Assembly: GCA_963930655.1 (NCBI GenBank)
Contig: OZ005615.1
Coordinates: forward strand, 15,766,001-15,830,000
Reading direction: 5' to 3'
Length of the DNA stretch: 64,000 bases
From: Myrica gale
Taxonomy: Eukaryota; Streptophyta; Magnoliopsida; Fagales; Myricaceae
Below are positions 1 through 12,892 of this stretch, piece after piece. How positions within the stretch are numbered: the first letter of the stretch is position 1; each line of letters begins with the position of its first letter. A program made the position numbers and the translations under genes. Below the pieces are notes generated by a model. It was not told the DNA's origin. It did not search any database and saw nothing but the letters and a program-made list of their open reading frames with translations.

Positions 1-689
1 TATAAATTGTGGCCCTTAGATTAATCTTTGTCCAGTCACTCCCGTTATCATCAAGCGAACAATCAGACTCATTTACACCAATTCCATCCAGTGGAAAGCA
101 GGGCCGGCTCAAGCCAAATGGAGGTCTAAGGCGCTATATAAATTTGTAGGCCTTTTGTATAAAATTTAATATAAAATATTTATAAACTATTAAATTTAAT
201 ATAAAATATTAAAAGACCCCATTAATTATTTTTCTAGGGGTCTTACACATGACATCAAGGCCCCATAACTTGTACAATTTAAAAATTTATAGGACATTCA
301 TATAATTTGTATAGTTAATTTATTATAGGGATTTTTTCTCTTTTAGCAAAGTTCATAATGTGAAAAATGATTATGAAGCTTGGAAAAAACATATCAATGA
401 GAAAAAAAAATTGTACACTTATGATAAAAAAAATTGCATCTTTGTCAATTTTTTTAGTTCAATTGTCTTTTTTATTTCTTGGGTCATCTATAATAAAAAT
501 ATTGCTTCAATGCATAGTCCAAGTCAAATGGAGCATGCTATATGGCTTGTGTTTTACCTTTTATAAAGGCATTCAATGTTCCATATATGTGTTTACTTTA
601 ATCATGGTGCAAACATAACTGGTCCCAAACATAAGCACCAATAATTTGCAACAGATGCTCAACAGTTAATTAGAATTTACTGATTTTTT
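1..689. other. AT-rich non-coding stretch, possible hAT-type end
   Basis: No convincing coding exon is seen. At about 105-116 there is a cagggccggctc motif of the kind found at ends of plant hAT elements, followed by AT-rich sequence with repeated ataaaatttaatataaaat blocks. I could not find the matching opposite terminus, so no element can be delimited. Confidence 0.25.
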
Positions 690-870
690 ATGTTGCAGCT
701 TTCTAGGAATTGCATTTGGATCATATTTCATACAGATTTGAGGTTACCAAAATGGGAGATAGTTCTATAATATTGGGTTCATTTGATCCTCAATTATGGA
801 ACATATATTGCTGTAAAGTTGATAGAAAATTGCACACTCATTGCTATGGTTTTGGCTTTCGAAAATTTCA
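690..870 (+). pseudogene. LINE reverse transcriptase, C-terminal fragment 1
   Basis: A degenerate frame ends in YGFGFRKFH just before an LTR. It corresponds to the GGLGFR-x-F block found near the end of plant L1-type reverse transcriptases, preceded by the usual GS-x-DP and W-x-x-C positions. The LINE continues after the LTR at 3407, where the expected next block (DDINMASIAKLGWQIF) follows in register. The upstream part of the LINE is not recognisable. Several substitutions and frame slips make this a relic. The start is approximate. Confidence 0.5.
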
Positions 871-3406
871 TGTAATACCCCGACCCTCTAAATATTCTTA
901 CTTATCCTAATTTTATTTATTAATTATTATAAATATTAATTATATTACTTTTTTTGGATTTAATTATTGTATTAGTTTTTAAATAGAGAAAAATCCCTAA
1001 AATAGATTTACATATCCAAAAATTGTGATAAAACTATCCACTTTCTTGTCTTTTCAAGATCTTCTATTTAAATACTTATTTAACTCATTTCTGTATCTTG
1101 AATATTTTTTATATATTATTTTTAATTGCTAGAAAATTCTAAAATACCCATATTGCTTGTTTTAGCCCTAATTTATTCTAGAAACCTTATTTTTCTTCAA
1201 TATTTATGCTTGCTATGTTTTATTCCCTTGTTTTCTTAGTAAATAGGACGTACCCTAGGTATGACGTGCACCTTATAGTTTATTTGTTAGAATTTTTACA
1301 TAAAATAGTGTTTTTGGGCTTGGATTGCATGATATGATGTCTTTGGGCTTAGAAACAACTTGTTTTTGGACCTTCCATCAGCCCATTCGACCAAGCCCAC
1401 ATCTCAGCCCAGGTAACCACCTCCTTTGACTCTCAAAACCTGTCAAAGCCATAGAATTGCATTGCAATCATTACCAATCATTTAATGCATGCAAAACCAC
1501 CATTCATATGTCAATTAGTGAGTTGCTGCCGCCCCTCTCCTCCATTGCTGCTTCAAGCCTTGTTTAGACCTCTTAATCTAGTGGTAGGCATGATAATTTG
1601 ATCTCTCTAGCCCCTAGAATAGTTACTTCTAACCGTAGGTGTTAACCATTGTCAAGATGGGTATAGGGAGCTCTTGTGAAGGTTTTCTTCATCAGCCCAT
1701 TCGGTTGTTCTCAGAGAGAGAGAGAGTTAGAGAAAGTTGGAGAAGAAGGAGAATAAAGGAGAAGAGGGAGGGTGCTAGCCGAATTTCCCTATGAAGGAGA
1801 AAGAGAAGAAATCTCGGTAAAGGTTGAGGTTCTACTGAGCTTTCCAATCTTTGATGTTATTTTGTTGGTTTTGGATTCTAACAGCAAGCTCTATGTGGGT
1901 TTCAAGTAGCTTTCTGTAGCTACTGACCTTGTTTGGGCCTCTTTTCTTTCTTTTGACCTGGCCCAAGTAGCTTTCTATAGCTACTGACCTTGTTTGAAAA
2001 TGGGTTTGCCAGCAAGCCCAAGTTCAAGTCTCTATTTGACCTAAATTAGTAAACTTAGATTTTTGGCCTATGTTTGATTATTGAAAGATTTATGCCTAAT
2101 TGCTGGCTGATTTGGCAAGTATTTCAGTTTATTAAATTATATTTATTTTTGTAATAAATACAAGTTATGGATGTGATATTTTTGTAAAGTCTTTTACAAA
2201 GTTATTTATGAAAAAGAAATGATCTTATGACACATTTTCATTTCATTTAAGGTAAGGACATATTTTTGTGAAAAATATGTATCGATGTTTTTGTTATGAT
2301 ATTCGCATTGCATTTGAATGGCATTTGCATTAAATGGTATAAAGGATATGACACTAATGAAAAAGTTTATATGGGGTAACGACACCGATAACTGGGGAGT
2401 GCAACCATCACTACCGGGTAGGGCAACAGAATGTCTAATGGGCTTTTACCCATTGTTGTAGGGAAACAGAATGTCTAAGACTGTCCTAAAGTGTAGGAGA
2501 GATTGGACGCACAACCCTGCCTCTAGGGGTGAAACAATAGATTTCTAAAGGAAATATGTATTAAAGAACATACACGAGCATTGCATACTGCATTTTATAT
2601 ATTATTCTGCATATCATTATACTGATATTCTTATTGAACATGTATGTATTGTTTGTGTGGTTGTCAACACATGCCCACATTCTCCCCTTACTGGGTCCTT
2701 AAGACTCACCCATTTGTTTGGCCACATTTATTTCTCTAAGACAGATAATGTCGATATTCGACTCCTTTGTTACCCATGAGCTAATCACCTATGTCCTGGT
2801 CATCCAGATTCGAGCTTTTGGTTACTAACGAATTAGAAGTGATCGTGGACTCCCAGCCCTACCTCATCCCGAAGGATCTGCCACCAGAGTTTTCACGAGA
2901 GAACGATCCTGTGGGAGCGAACCATAACCACATCGACTGGATTAACCTCACTGGTTCCTCGGATGAGGATTCCTCTTGAACGAAGACGTTGTTTTAATGC
3001 TTTGTTTGCTTGGTGTGTTTGTATATATTTTTTAAACAATAGGTTTAGAGATTCCTTTAGAGGTTTATGTTAGCCTAGAAGCTGTATTCCCTAATCCCAA
3101 ATCCCAACAGTTTGGTTTGTTTTTCTTTTGTTTTTCTGAGTACTGTTTTCTTGTTATGACTAGTATGTTTGTTAGTACATCTTTTTCTTCTAACTTGACT
3201 TTCATTTTCTCCTAGTTATTTCTGAATATCTGTTTCGTAAGTCTTCCGCTGGTTTTCTATACTATATAGTAATCTTTAAACATCCCAAGGATATTACTAC
3301 AGTTTTGAGACCCATAGGATAAGAACTTGTCGTAATCTCGACATGTATGCACCTATGTTACTACAAAGAGAGCTTAAGGATTAAAACGAGCATGAGGAAC
3401 GTGACA
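871..3406 (+). mobile_element. Solo LTR (Ty3/Gypsy type) inserted in LINE
   Basis: The segment begins TGTAATACCCC and ends GTGACA (TG..CA ends) and lies exactly between two halves of a LINE coding block. Internal features match plant Gypsy LTRs: long non-coding body, a purine-rich GA tract near 1710-1790, and a block near 2690-2715 (ttactgggtccttaagactcaccc) seen in many chromovirus-type LTRs. No gag or pol sequence lies inside, so it is a solo LTR left by recombination. Flanks are tttca and ttcga, an imperfect 5-bp duplication. A 62-codon frame at 2791-2979 has no recognised homolog and is probably fortuitous. Confidence 0.6.
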
Positions 3407-3868
3407 TTCGACGATATAAATATGGCTTCAATTGCAAAGCTAGGATGGCAGATTTTCTCAAAAACCCGATCGATGTGGACTCAGGTGTTATCCCATAAAT
3501 ACATTAAACATTGAACCTTACTTGAGACTCCTCATAAATCTTCAGACTCTACTTTATGGCAAGGCATCCTTTGCTCTCTCGATCACTATTGATTAAAGGT
3601 GCATGTTATTAGATTGCAAACAAAGAATCTATGCGAATTTTGCATGATCCATGGATACCCTCCATCACGGGCTTTAAACCTTATCCTCACTCCCCTATTG
3701 GTAGTTCTGTATATTCGAATTTAAGAGTTAGCTCCCTCACTTTCCAGGCCCCTCGAAGGTGGAACATACCACTCCTTCAGGACATGTTCATACCAGAAGC
3801 TGCATTGGCTATTTCTGGCATGCGGTTAAAACGGTAGTTAACTGAGAACCATTTATTTAGGTGTAAGA
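3407..3868 (+). pseudogene. LINE reverse transcriptase C-terminus, fragment 2
   Basis: The frame opens with FDDINMASIAKLGWQIF, the conserved 'N-x-A-L-L-A-K-x-x-W-R-I' block of plant L1 LINE polymerases. After frame slips it reads ILHDPWIPSITGF at about 3634-3672, the DPW(I/L) motif that precedes the zf-RVT region. One TAG stop (3835-3837) and earlier stops show decay. The frame runs on as ENHLFRCK directly into the CACTA insertion and resumes at 16012 in the same phase. Plus-strand orientation agrees with fragments 1 and 3. Confidence 0.75.
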
Positions 3869-3896
3869 CACTACAAGAAAAATGAGCTGGGGCCAT
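3869..3896 (+). repeat. CACTA 5' terminal inverted repeat
   Basis: 28 bases starting CACTACAAGAAAAATGAGC. They match the reverse complement of 15981-16008 at 27 of 28 positions. Preceded by target duplication AGA. Confidence 0.93.
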
Positions 3897-4309
3897 TTTT
3901 TGTGTGGTTAAAGGCCTGAAAACGTGGTCTTATGTGATTTAATGACTACCAAAAAAACGTCGGACCATCGTCACAAGATCCTTGTCACGAGAAACTTGGG
4001 GTTAGGAAAAAGTCCTTGTGTGGGCGGATGGTTCCGTCCACATTAAAAAAATGGTGGAAAAATGCACAGAATCTTTGGTGGTTAAATAACTCCACAAAAC
4101 TTAGAAGAATGTGGAATTCTTTCTTTCCTACATTTTTTCCCCACAATTTTTTTAGCGTGGTTATAAGTAATGGTGAATTTACCATATTACCCTTTTTCAA
4201 GTTCCCACTCTCATGACGTCCATTAACGTGGCCACAACGTTTTAGTGACTTTTATTGTTATCTATTGTGTCGATTTGTTAAAGTGGCAATATTGTTTTTG
4301 CCACATATT

Positions 4310-5035
4310 TTGCCTTCTTGTTACATTCCTCTGTTGTGGCTATGTCTTATTTGCCACATCTTATTTCTTATGGTGATGATTGTTCTGTTGTGGCTATATA
4401 TTTTGCACAAGAAATTATTTTTTTCTTGTGTCATTGTTTCTGTTGTGGCTATATATTTTTGGTGACAATTTATTTCTTTTTGTGTCATTTTTTTGGTTGC
4501 GACCATACAGTTTGGGCCAGATTTTATTTTTTTATGTCATTTTTTCAGTTGTGGTCATACAGTTTGTGTCAGGTTTTATTTCTTTTCATGTCGTTTTTAT
4601 GGTTGTGACCATATATTTGAGGCGACAGTTTATGTATTATTGTGTCGCTTTTTTTATGTGGTCATATATTTTTGGTGACAATTTATTTCTTCTCGTGTCA
4701 TCTTTTGAGTTGTGGCCATACAGTTTGCGCTAGATTTTATTTCTTCTTGTATCGTTTTTTCGGTTGTGGTCATACACTTCGCACCATGGTTTATTTCTTC
4801 TTGTGTCGTTTTTGTTGTTGTGGCCCTATACTTCGCATGACAATTTATTTTTTATGGTGTCGTTTTTTTGGTTGTGGCCCTATCCTTTCCATAACATTTA
4901 TTTTTATTGTGTCAATTTTTTTGTTATGGCGATATACTTGTTGCCATGTTTTATTTTTTCATGTGTCATTTTTTTGCTGTGGCAACTCAGTTCGCGCTAC
5001 ATTTTCTTTATTTTTGTGTCATTTTATATATAGTG
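4310..5035 (+). repeat. CACTA left subterminal repeat array, ~54-bp unit
   Basis: About 12 degenerate head-to-tail units of 53-55 bases. The typical unit is gtgtcgtttttttggttgtg, then gccatac, then a variable 'acttcgcacc' part, then atttatttcttctt. Subterminal repeats of this kind are binding sites for the TNPA protein in En/Spm. The array produces several long but repetitive open frames on both strands that are not genes. Confidence 0.85.
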
Positions 5036-5322
5036 GCCTGTAAGCACCATCTACATTTTTAAACTTTATGGCGACGTAAAAGTATGATTAGATTACCACA
5101 ATAACAAAAACGTCGTGGCAATTACAGAAATAATGCATCACTTAGAAAAATTGTTCAGAACAATAACCAAACAAAGTAAAACTAGGAGAAATTGTTCAAA
5201 ACACCAAATAAAAATAGGTGACAATAAACACTTTGAAACAAATAAAAAATTATTCCGAAAGACCAAAAAAAGTAAAAATAATTCAACTTCCTTCCACGAG
5301 GACCATCCACCACTCCTTTCAA

Positions 5323-7479
5323 CTACTCTTGCTGTTGCTGCTGCTCACTATCATTATGTTGTACCTCATAATTACGGCTGTCATTGTCTTGAACCTCATC
5401 AGAAGGTTGTTCATGTCCTCCACACTTGTTGGTGTGTTCCTTGAAATGAGCAGTCAGCTGCTTGACTTCGGTTGACAAGTTCTGAAATGCTTCTTTATAC
5501 CAATCCGCTTCTGATTTGTACTTGTCCACTTGACTGGACAATCGAGCAACTGTTGAAGAACGTGCTTGTAATGAGGGAGGAGGAATTACAGACCTTCCCA
5601 TACCCTTGATGTAACTTCCCCTCCGACCAAGCACTTCAACCATGATTTCATTTGCAATGTTTTGATTTTGTCTGTCCGGATCACGTTCAGTTTGAAGCTT
5701 TGCCATTTTATTCTTTTTTTTTTCCACAAATAAACTCATTATATAATTCTATGAAACGTCTATCTATTAAGTGATTTAAAAAGAAATTTGAAATTCTTGT
5801 AAATCTCCAAAGCTTTGTCTACTTCGATGGAAGTAACTTACATATAGGAGCTCGGCTTTTGGGCATACCCAAGTTCCATCCTTGTGCATCCGGGCTCTCT
5901 TGTAAAAATGAATAGAAGTTGGATCTTTGGCCTTCTGTGTGAGCACAACAAGAAAAAAAAAAGATCTAAACGATAAGTACATGTTTATTGAAGGAACAAG
6001 AAAAAAAAAAGTAGTAATAAGGACAAGTGACCATACGTTCTCCTCACGAAGTCGGTGTAGAGATTTGGAGCCTGCAGTATGATTTACCCTCAACTTCCTT
6101 CTACTAGCTGCGTTCTTTAGACAAAGTACCTATGATTTGAAAAAAAAGAAGATAAATATTACAAACATGTTTGTGGTAATTTTTTAAATTATTTAACATA
6201 CCTTGTACTTCTCGTCCTCCCATCTATCGCAGAGTTTGTGCCAGACGTCAATCTTAACATCATCCCGTGGATTGTCCCTTGCAGTCCTACTATCTTTAAG
6301 TGAGTTGTAGTGTCGGTGCAACATGTACCTGTATTGTCTAAATGATTCCTGCAACTGCCTCTTCACTGTTTCTTGCTCCTCATAACGGTTCCAATCAATG
6401 ATGAAGTCTCCCTGTTACAACGTTAATTGAAAAATATAATTTTAGTTGACACCACAAACAGAACGTTGGTATTTATTTGTTATTTAAGCCTCTTACCATT
6501 ACATGAGCATACAACTCTTCCCTGTCTTCCTCCAGCATATGGCACCAGCCTTTGCACGTGAGATCTGCATAATTTCTTATAAAGTACGTACACCTCTTAG
6601 CAAATATACGGGAGCTGTCACCAAAGACTCCCAGCGCATCGTCTAGAATATTCAAGCATATCTTCCCATGCTTCCTCACCTTATCGAACTCGATACATTT
6701 TACTGGACCACGACATTTTTTAGGTGTTTCTGCAGTGTAAACAAATGATGGTCAAACTATATTTCTGTACAAAGGAAACATAAAAAATACAACCTGGTCC
6801 GAACAACTAGTTATTACAACTATCAACATACCATTTTCTACTATCATTCTCCTTTTCATTTGTCTCATTTTCGTATCACCAACATCAAGGGCTTGCGTTT
6901 CATCTTTTCAACAAATAGAAGATACGGTGTCATTCAAATTATGTTTTCTATAGCTATTACAATATAAAATATATTCTACCTACTCGTCAAACTTACCATC
7001 ATCAGTTTCTTGAACTATATCAAAAGTAGTGCGACTATAGTGGATCCCTCTAAAGTTGCTGTCTTATCTCCATATCATCGACATCATCAGCTTGAGTTCC
7101 ATTCATGCAACAAGAACAAATAGAAAAAAAGACGTCAAACAACATGGCATTAAAAATCTTAAATAAAATCAACCTACTTGTTAAACTCACCATCATCGGT
7201 TTCAACTTCTAGATTAGAAGTCATGAGATTAAACCCCGGAATCTGGGTTTCCTCATTATCCTCATCCACTAGGTGGTACCGTTTCGTTGTAGTCGGAGGT
7301 GGTGCGTAATGCTTCGACCTCTTTAGATTGCCATATGATTTCTCAACCGGGAGAGGTTGATTGTTGGCTGCAGTTGTAAGGCTTCCATAGACCTGAACCT
7401 TTGGGTTGAAACTCGGTCCAAACCAAAACGCAGATCCCCCATTATTGCTGGCCTTCTTCTTCCCATAGCTAGGTGCCAT
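5323..7479 (-). CDS. TNPA-like CACTA protein (Transposase_24 / Ptta-En-Spm family)
   Basis: Six exons with GT-AG borders can be read on the minus strand: 7479-7191, 6729-6497, 6411-6202, 6129-6037, 5934-5842 and about 5712-5323. They join in phase to a frame of about 435 codons without a stop. Landmarks are MAPSYGKKK at the start, KCRGPVKCIEFDK and ILDDALGVFGDSSRIFAKR in exon 2, WNRYEEQETVKRQLQESFR in exon 3, and VLGRRGSYIKGMG in exon 6, followed by a coiled-coil-like stretch and a Q-rich tail. This is the layout of the plant Ptta/En-Spm transposase family, the DNA-binding partner of TNP2 that recognises subterminal repeats. The last acceptor is weak (purine-rich tract), so that border is the least certain. 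The frame seems intact, unlike TNP2 in the same element. Confidence 0.75.
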
Positions 7480-8620
7480 CTATGTAATCATTCAAGGAAA
7501 ACTAATGGTTAATGTATGAAATTAAATTTAAAAAATCTATATTTGCTCACATGGTCGAACTAAATAAATATGCAAACCTCATCAAATGAGTCAATAACAA
7601 GCTGCTCGGATCTTCTACCGTTTGTACAGAGGACGAACAAATAATCGAGTCTTCCTTGGAAGTTCGTCGCTCATATGGTCGGCACCTATATATTGACCAT
7701 TTTTCCCTCTAAAATGAATATTTCAGGCGAAATTTCCTCCCGCCTTCTCAGAGCCTAAAAGTAATGAATGAAATTTTGGAGGGATGCAATGAACATGCAA
7801 CTGGAAAAGCTCTTCCCTATTCGTGCAAGTGAGATATGGTGGTAATGGCCTTGGAATTCCCCTATACGCCTGTTATGAGTTGTAATTACTGCCCTGTATT
7901 ACAATTAGGTTATGGACAGGTTCATGGAAAAACGAAAAGGGCTGCCACCTAATTACAATTAATGCCCCGTATTAATGTCTATCAATTACGAATGAGGGAT
8001 GAGGTTGATATTTTTTTTTTAAAAAAAGAGGATGAGGTTTATATTCAATTTCGTTACATGTTAATGTTTTAATTTTTTTTTGTTGATGTCTATCATGACC
8101 ATATACGGATCTTGAGTGATATTTCACTAAATTGTTTTTATTTTGTACGTATCTTCCGTTATTTTGTTTACAGATATTCCCGCTTATATTGTTTTTATTT
8201 TCTCGTTGGTTAGCCGCGTGTATCTTTTATCTTTTTTATTTTTTCCCATCAATGCCTTCGAGCAAAATTTAAAATTCATGGTCACATGCAAGTTAGCCAA
8301 ACTCTTTTCTCTATCATGTTCGAATCATTTGTTAACCATTAAAGAGATCAAAATCATTGAAATAAATTAAGTAAATGAACAAAGTGGAAAAAGGGTGGAT
8401 AAATAATGCTTCCATCGAAACCTTGAAAGCCTGAAGTGATAGTTGATTCGAGGATACAGTCCAAGTATATAACACCCTTTAGACCAAACCAGCAGGCAGC
8501 AGTTGTGCTACTTGGGTCTGAAGACATTATTTTGTAAGGGAATAGGATATATATATATAATTAGGATAGGCATTGACTTTGGGGAAGTCATAGTCGTGAC
8601 TATCTATCCCTCACTAACCT
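7480..8620. other. Non-coding interval between the divergent CACTA genes
   Basis: No exon recognised. It should contain the divergent promoter region of the TNPA-like gene and the place where the missing TNP2 5' half would lie. 7980-8380 is strongly AT-rich with T and A runs. Confidence 0.4.
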
Positions 8621-9438
8621 GATGATATATATAACGCTATTTCAACTCCTGGATTTAAAACAATGTGTGCATGTTATTCACATGCAAGTACGTATGAGCT
8701 ACAATTGGTCGTTCAATGAAGTAAAATCAAGCGGAGGTTCTTCAATGCCTGTTGCATCGTTCACTTTATCAAAGGAAGAGAGGAAAACATTTTGCAACTG
8801 GCTTAAAGAAGTTAAATTTCCTGATGGTTTTGCTTCTAATATCTCAAGGTGTGTCGACGTCGATGAATGCAAGTTGTCTGGCTTGAAGAGTCACGATCTT
8901 CATATCTTGATGCAACGACTACTACCAGTGGGTGTTCGTGGGTTGCCAAACAAGAATGTTTCAACATGTACCTGTATTTTCCAAACAAGAAGCGTTGGAA
9001 CGCTTACATACTAATATCCCGAAAATATTATCCAAGCTTGGGATGATATTTCTCCCGTCCTTTTTCACTGTTATGGTTCATTTGTCGCTTCATCTACCAT
9101 GCGAGGTGTTGCTTGGAGGGCCTGTACATGGACGTTGGATGTATAGCGGAGAGAGATACATGGGTAGGCTTAAGAGAACAGTAAAAAATAGAGCACATCC
9201 TAATGGTTCAATTGCACAGGCTTACCTTGCTTTTGAATGTCCGACTTATTGTTCTCGTTATCCCAAAGAGTTTGAGTCCGATGCAGAAGGTTTAGACCGC
9301 AACGAATCAGTTCATGATAATTATGGGTCTGGAAGAATATCAGTTTTTACAGACATTTTTAGGCCTTTGGGTAAAGTAGAAAGCAAGCGGTTGGACGACA
9401 AAGAATTTAGAAAAGTTCGTTGGTACATCCCCAATAAC

Positions 9439-9590
9439 GGCTCGAGTTACTGTGTGAGTGACTGAAGCTGTGAGTGGTGAGATTACACGGCTGTGATCAA
9501 ATGGGGCTCATCTGACGGTCAGGACAAGTCCAGCGCATTAATGAGTTACTGACCCGAACGACCCGAACGAATACCCAGCAACCCGCGCCT
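9439..9590 (+). repeat. MULE left terminal inverted repeat
   Basis: Pairs imperfectly with 13310-13461. Shared blocks are GTGTGAGT, TGTGAGT, GTGAG, ACACGG and CATTAATGAG, plus the ACCCG-rich part near 9551-9590. Inner boundary approximate. Confidence 0.75.
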
Positions 9591-9628
9591 TCACCTTCGT
9601 CTTCGCTCCTCCTCCCATTCCGAAATAC

Positions 9629-9775
9629 CTCGAGCCCTAGCAGTCCCCCTCCAAATACTCTGTGACTTTCGTGTGCTCCCGCTCGCGCCTTCTCCTTCGA
9701 GCCCTAGCAGAGTCCCCCTCCAAATCGCTGTGACTTTCGTGTGCTCCCGCTTGCGCCTTCGCCTTCGCTCCTCCT
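9629..9775 (+). repeat. ~70-bp tandem duplication in GC-rich leader-like DNA
   Basis: Two copies of a block containing GAGCCCTAGCAG, CCCCCTCCAAAT, CTGTGACTTTCGTGTGCTCC and CGC-x-TGCGCCTTC follow one another. The pyrimidine-rich GC content resembles a plant 5' leader, which fits captured host sequence inside the MULE. Confidence 0.75.
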
Positions 9776-10703
9776 CCCATTTGCAAATTTTGCAACGCCC
9801 TATCAGGTTTGTTATATGGTAGATTAGTGTGGTTTAATTTGGTTTCGAAGGAAGTTGAACTCGGATGTAGTTCGTCAGGGGCTTATTATCTCTTGGTTTA
9901 TTCTTTCAATATTCATCTCATCTGTTTAAAAGGAGAATCCCGTATACCACCTGTGTATTATCTCCTTTTGGGATCCTTGATTTAGTCATGCGCCGTATGA
10001 CCGGCGTTTGAACTAATTCTCAATGACGTTTTTGATAATTTGACCGAGAAGTTTGGTTTTTCGTTGGTTCTGGAAGCAATATGCGGCTGTAACGATAAAG
10101 GGTCGCGGTAAACATTCTGAATTTCTTAAAGGATTTTCGGAATACGCAAGAGTGTTTAGATGGTTGTGGGACACAGCTATATTTGATGGTTATGGACAAA
10201 AATCGAACTTTTTTGAAATTGAAGTTATTGAATTTAATAATTTTGGCGCTAATTTCTTATTTGAGACCTCAATTGTTTATCAATGTCAATAATATGGTTG
10301 TCTCTTATTTTCATGTCTTGCGTAGGACTGCCTATCATGAGTAGGACCTATTCACTTAACTAATTGTCAGTTACAAAGGTTGAATGAGACAGTGGCTTAT
10401 ATGAAATGCTAACAATAGAATTGTGTATCTCTTATCTTGTTTTCTTTCCCTTCTATGAGTTTGTTCTGTTACTTAAATTTAGTTTTGTCAACTACTTCTT
10501 TGGTACTCCTATTGTATATATACCTTCTCCTCAAATAGGGAACAAAACTTGTCTGATAGCTGGTTCCCATAGTCAAGATTTATTTTTTCTTGAGATCAGG
10601 TCTTTCCTATTTTCTCATGTTGATATCCCATGTGTCTTTGTACTCTTCTTCTGTCCTAATGCGGAAATCACATGATGCTTCACACGATGCCTTTGTTTGC
10701 AGG

Positions 10704-11490
10704 ATGATGTAAGCATAAAAAAGGCTGCTGAAAGCACACTACCAATAGTTTGCTTTAGAGATGGCAGCCCACCATTGCCATATGTCTCGAACAGTTCCCT
10801 AAAAGATTTCTCTTTTGTGGTATCTGACTATATTGTGTGATTCACATCCCTTGAAAATAGCTTGATAGCAGAAGAAAAATACTTTAGTTAAATAATAGAT
10901 TATCTATGTAGTTTTATTTCTTACTCTCATAATTTTCGAGTCCCATGCAAGAGTCGAAGTTTTCAAACACTTATGAGCTATGTGATGAAGCCCTTGCCAT
11001 TAATGAAAATTTCGTTACAAATGTAGTGTTGGGAACCATATAAGGCAGATTATTGTCTGTTCACAAGATCAAAATCAATTTTATTTGGGATACCGAACAG
11101 TTCTCTTGTTTAATGTGCTCTCTAATTCCTGCTCGAAGTTTATATCTGAAAATTAAGCTGTCTTCAACCTTTTTCTTCCTAAATTTCAGTACGGGAATAT
11201 CATGGTGTCAGAATAATATTCACCCGAATAATTCTGATATATTTCATTGAGCTCTTGACAATCTGCTTTCATTCTTCTTCAGTCCCTGACATTTGCAAAT
11301 ATTGCGCTATATTTGGAAGTAAAAAGTATAGGTACTCTGTAATTGCAGATTGTCCGAGGTCCAGCATATTCTTTTAGCGCCAACATAACTGTGGAAGGAT
11401 GTACAACCTTAACGATGTGGGGACAGTACTGCAATCAGACAGTTGAACCACTCTCATGTATTCCGTCAGAGGCTTTTGGCCAAGCATGAT
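10704..11490 (+). pseudogene. Captured host gene fragment, possibly TMEM8-like membrane protein
   Basis: Two exon-like blocks in the same orientation are each preceded by an AG acceptor (ttgcag at 10698-10703 and 11345-11350 region). The first reads AAESTLPIVCFRDGSPPLP; the second IVRGPAYSFSANITVEGC followed by LTMWGQYCNQTV and a Cys-rich end. From memory these resemble the extracellular part of plant TMEM8/PGAP6-like membrane proteins, but I cannot confirm this. No start codon, no remaining transmembrane part and stops soon after each block: a fragment, not a gene. It lies within the Mutator-like element, so capture of a host gene is the natural reading. Confidence 0.4.
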
Positions 11491-12259
11491 CTGATCAGAG
11501 CTTTTCAGTTTGAAGAATTTTGATTTTCTGTTATGGTTTATCTAATCTTGAACTTGAGTTGATTGTGGAAGTATGGAGATATTTGAATTAAACACTTGAA
11601 GTTATTTCTTACTCTCTTCTATTTGTCTTCCTTGACCAGCATATGGGTGGTTGGATGGTATCATTAATTAACTCAGTGCAGTATGAGTTGTTCTTGTGTT
11701 AGTTATGGTTATACTTGTCGTGGAGATTCCATTTGATTGCCCAAGGCAATAAGACCGAATTGAGATTCTTAATTCAATAAAACCCAAGGAAATGACTTGG
11801 AAAAGAATGCCAAAGTGCGTCTACATACAAACTTGCCCAAAAAGAGTACAAACTCGTCTGTAACCCCCGAACTGATTGAGAGGACTAAGATGTAGTTTCT
11901 GGTGAACAAACCAATCCATAGACTTTCAAGTAGAAAATGGGATTGATATGCTCCACATGTACAACACCAGTTCATTTAGACCTTCACTGCCGACAAAAAC
12001 ATTGCAACGCCTAAACAATAGTACATATGACATTAGTGGAAATCCACTTAAACTATTTGCAAACCAACCCGAACTGATCTCAAGTTCATCAAAGAAACCA
12101 AGAGAATCATGTACAATATAAAAGTCTCTCGGTATACAACAATACATTACATTGACCTTACAACAATACATTACATTAATCTTAGCTGAGTGGCACATTA
12201 CAACACATTACAACATATAACAGAAACAACATTTTGACAATTGAACACTGAATTACAAC

Positions 12260-12511
12260 TCAAAACTCAGCTCCTGGAACTGAAGTTGCTTTATTAAAAT
12301 TTGGCTTCTCGTCTGCTTGTATCATTTCTATTTTCTCAGTTGGTACATAAACCTTGCTTCCCAGACCTTTTCCGAAACTTGCTAAGGATCCCAAATTAAT
12401 AGCAGGACTAGTAAGAGACAAAACATCAGAACCCAAATTCGGTTTCTCTTCTTGCTTTTCATCAGACTTCCGAGAATGATGCCAATCATCACCGGTCAGC
12501 AGATCGACCAT
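12260..12511 (-). other. Possible captured exon, unknown product
   Basis: An 83-codon open frame starting ATG at 12511 (MVDLLTGDDWHHSRKSDEK) with balanced composition, ending VPGAEF. It reads more like real protein than its surroundings and sits near the right end of the Mutator-like element, opposite to the plus-strand fragments. I do not recognise the family. It may be an exon captured from a second host gene, or chance. Confidence 0.3.
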
Positions 12512-12821
12512 GGTCCTAGACTACAGAAGCCAGTAAAAAATTAGAAGGAATGTTAGCAAATTATACAATAATCCATACAAATTTCAGATAACTCCTCAAA
12601 ATTTTGCCAAAATGCGTCAGAAGCTTTGATAAAGCTACCATACGCTGTATATGTCCACTAATACAGTAGAGAATAACAGCATAAATGGAAAAACTCAGGC
12701 TTTACGACTAAAATTGGAGGAATTTCCTTACTGTTCCTAGAAACAGAGAAAATAGATTAAAGCAAATTTAAAATCTGACCTCTCTTCCACATTATGCAGG
12801 AACAACCTCAACAAGCTTGTT

Positions 12822-12892
12822 GCAGCTACAGTGCGAGAAAATCCGTCGAAATTTGAGAGAACTGTAGCTACAGCTACAGTGCGAGAAAATCC
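12822..12892 (+). repeat. 19-bp direct repeat (ctacagtgcgagaaaatcc)
   Basis: The motif occurs twice about 45 bases apart, with GTAGCTACAGCTACAG palindromic sequence between. It is local duplication within the Mutator-like element. Confidence 0.6.

Noticed and set aside
105..116. hAT element start at the left edge
   Set aside because: Only one terminus is visible; no inverted partner or 8-bp duplication found.
2791..2979. 62-codon gene within the solo LTR
   Set aside because: No recognised domain; LTR location and short length make chance more likely.
4265..5043. Several Phe/Cys-rich open frames in CACTA left array
   Set aside because: They are translations of the ~54-bp subterminal repeat, overlapping in several frames and with repetitive content.
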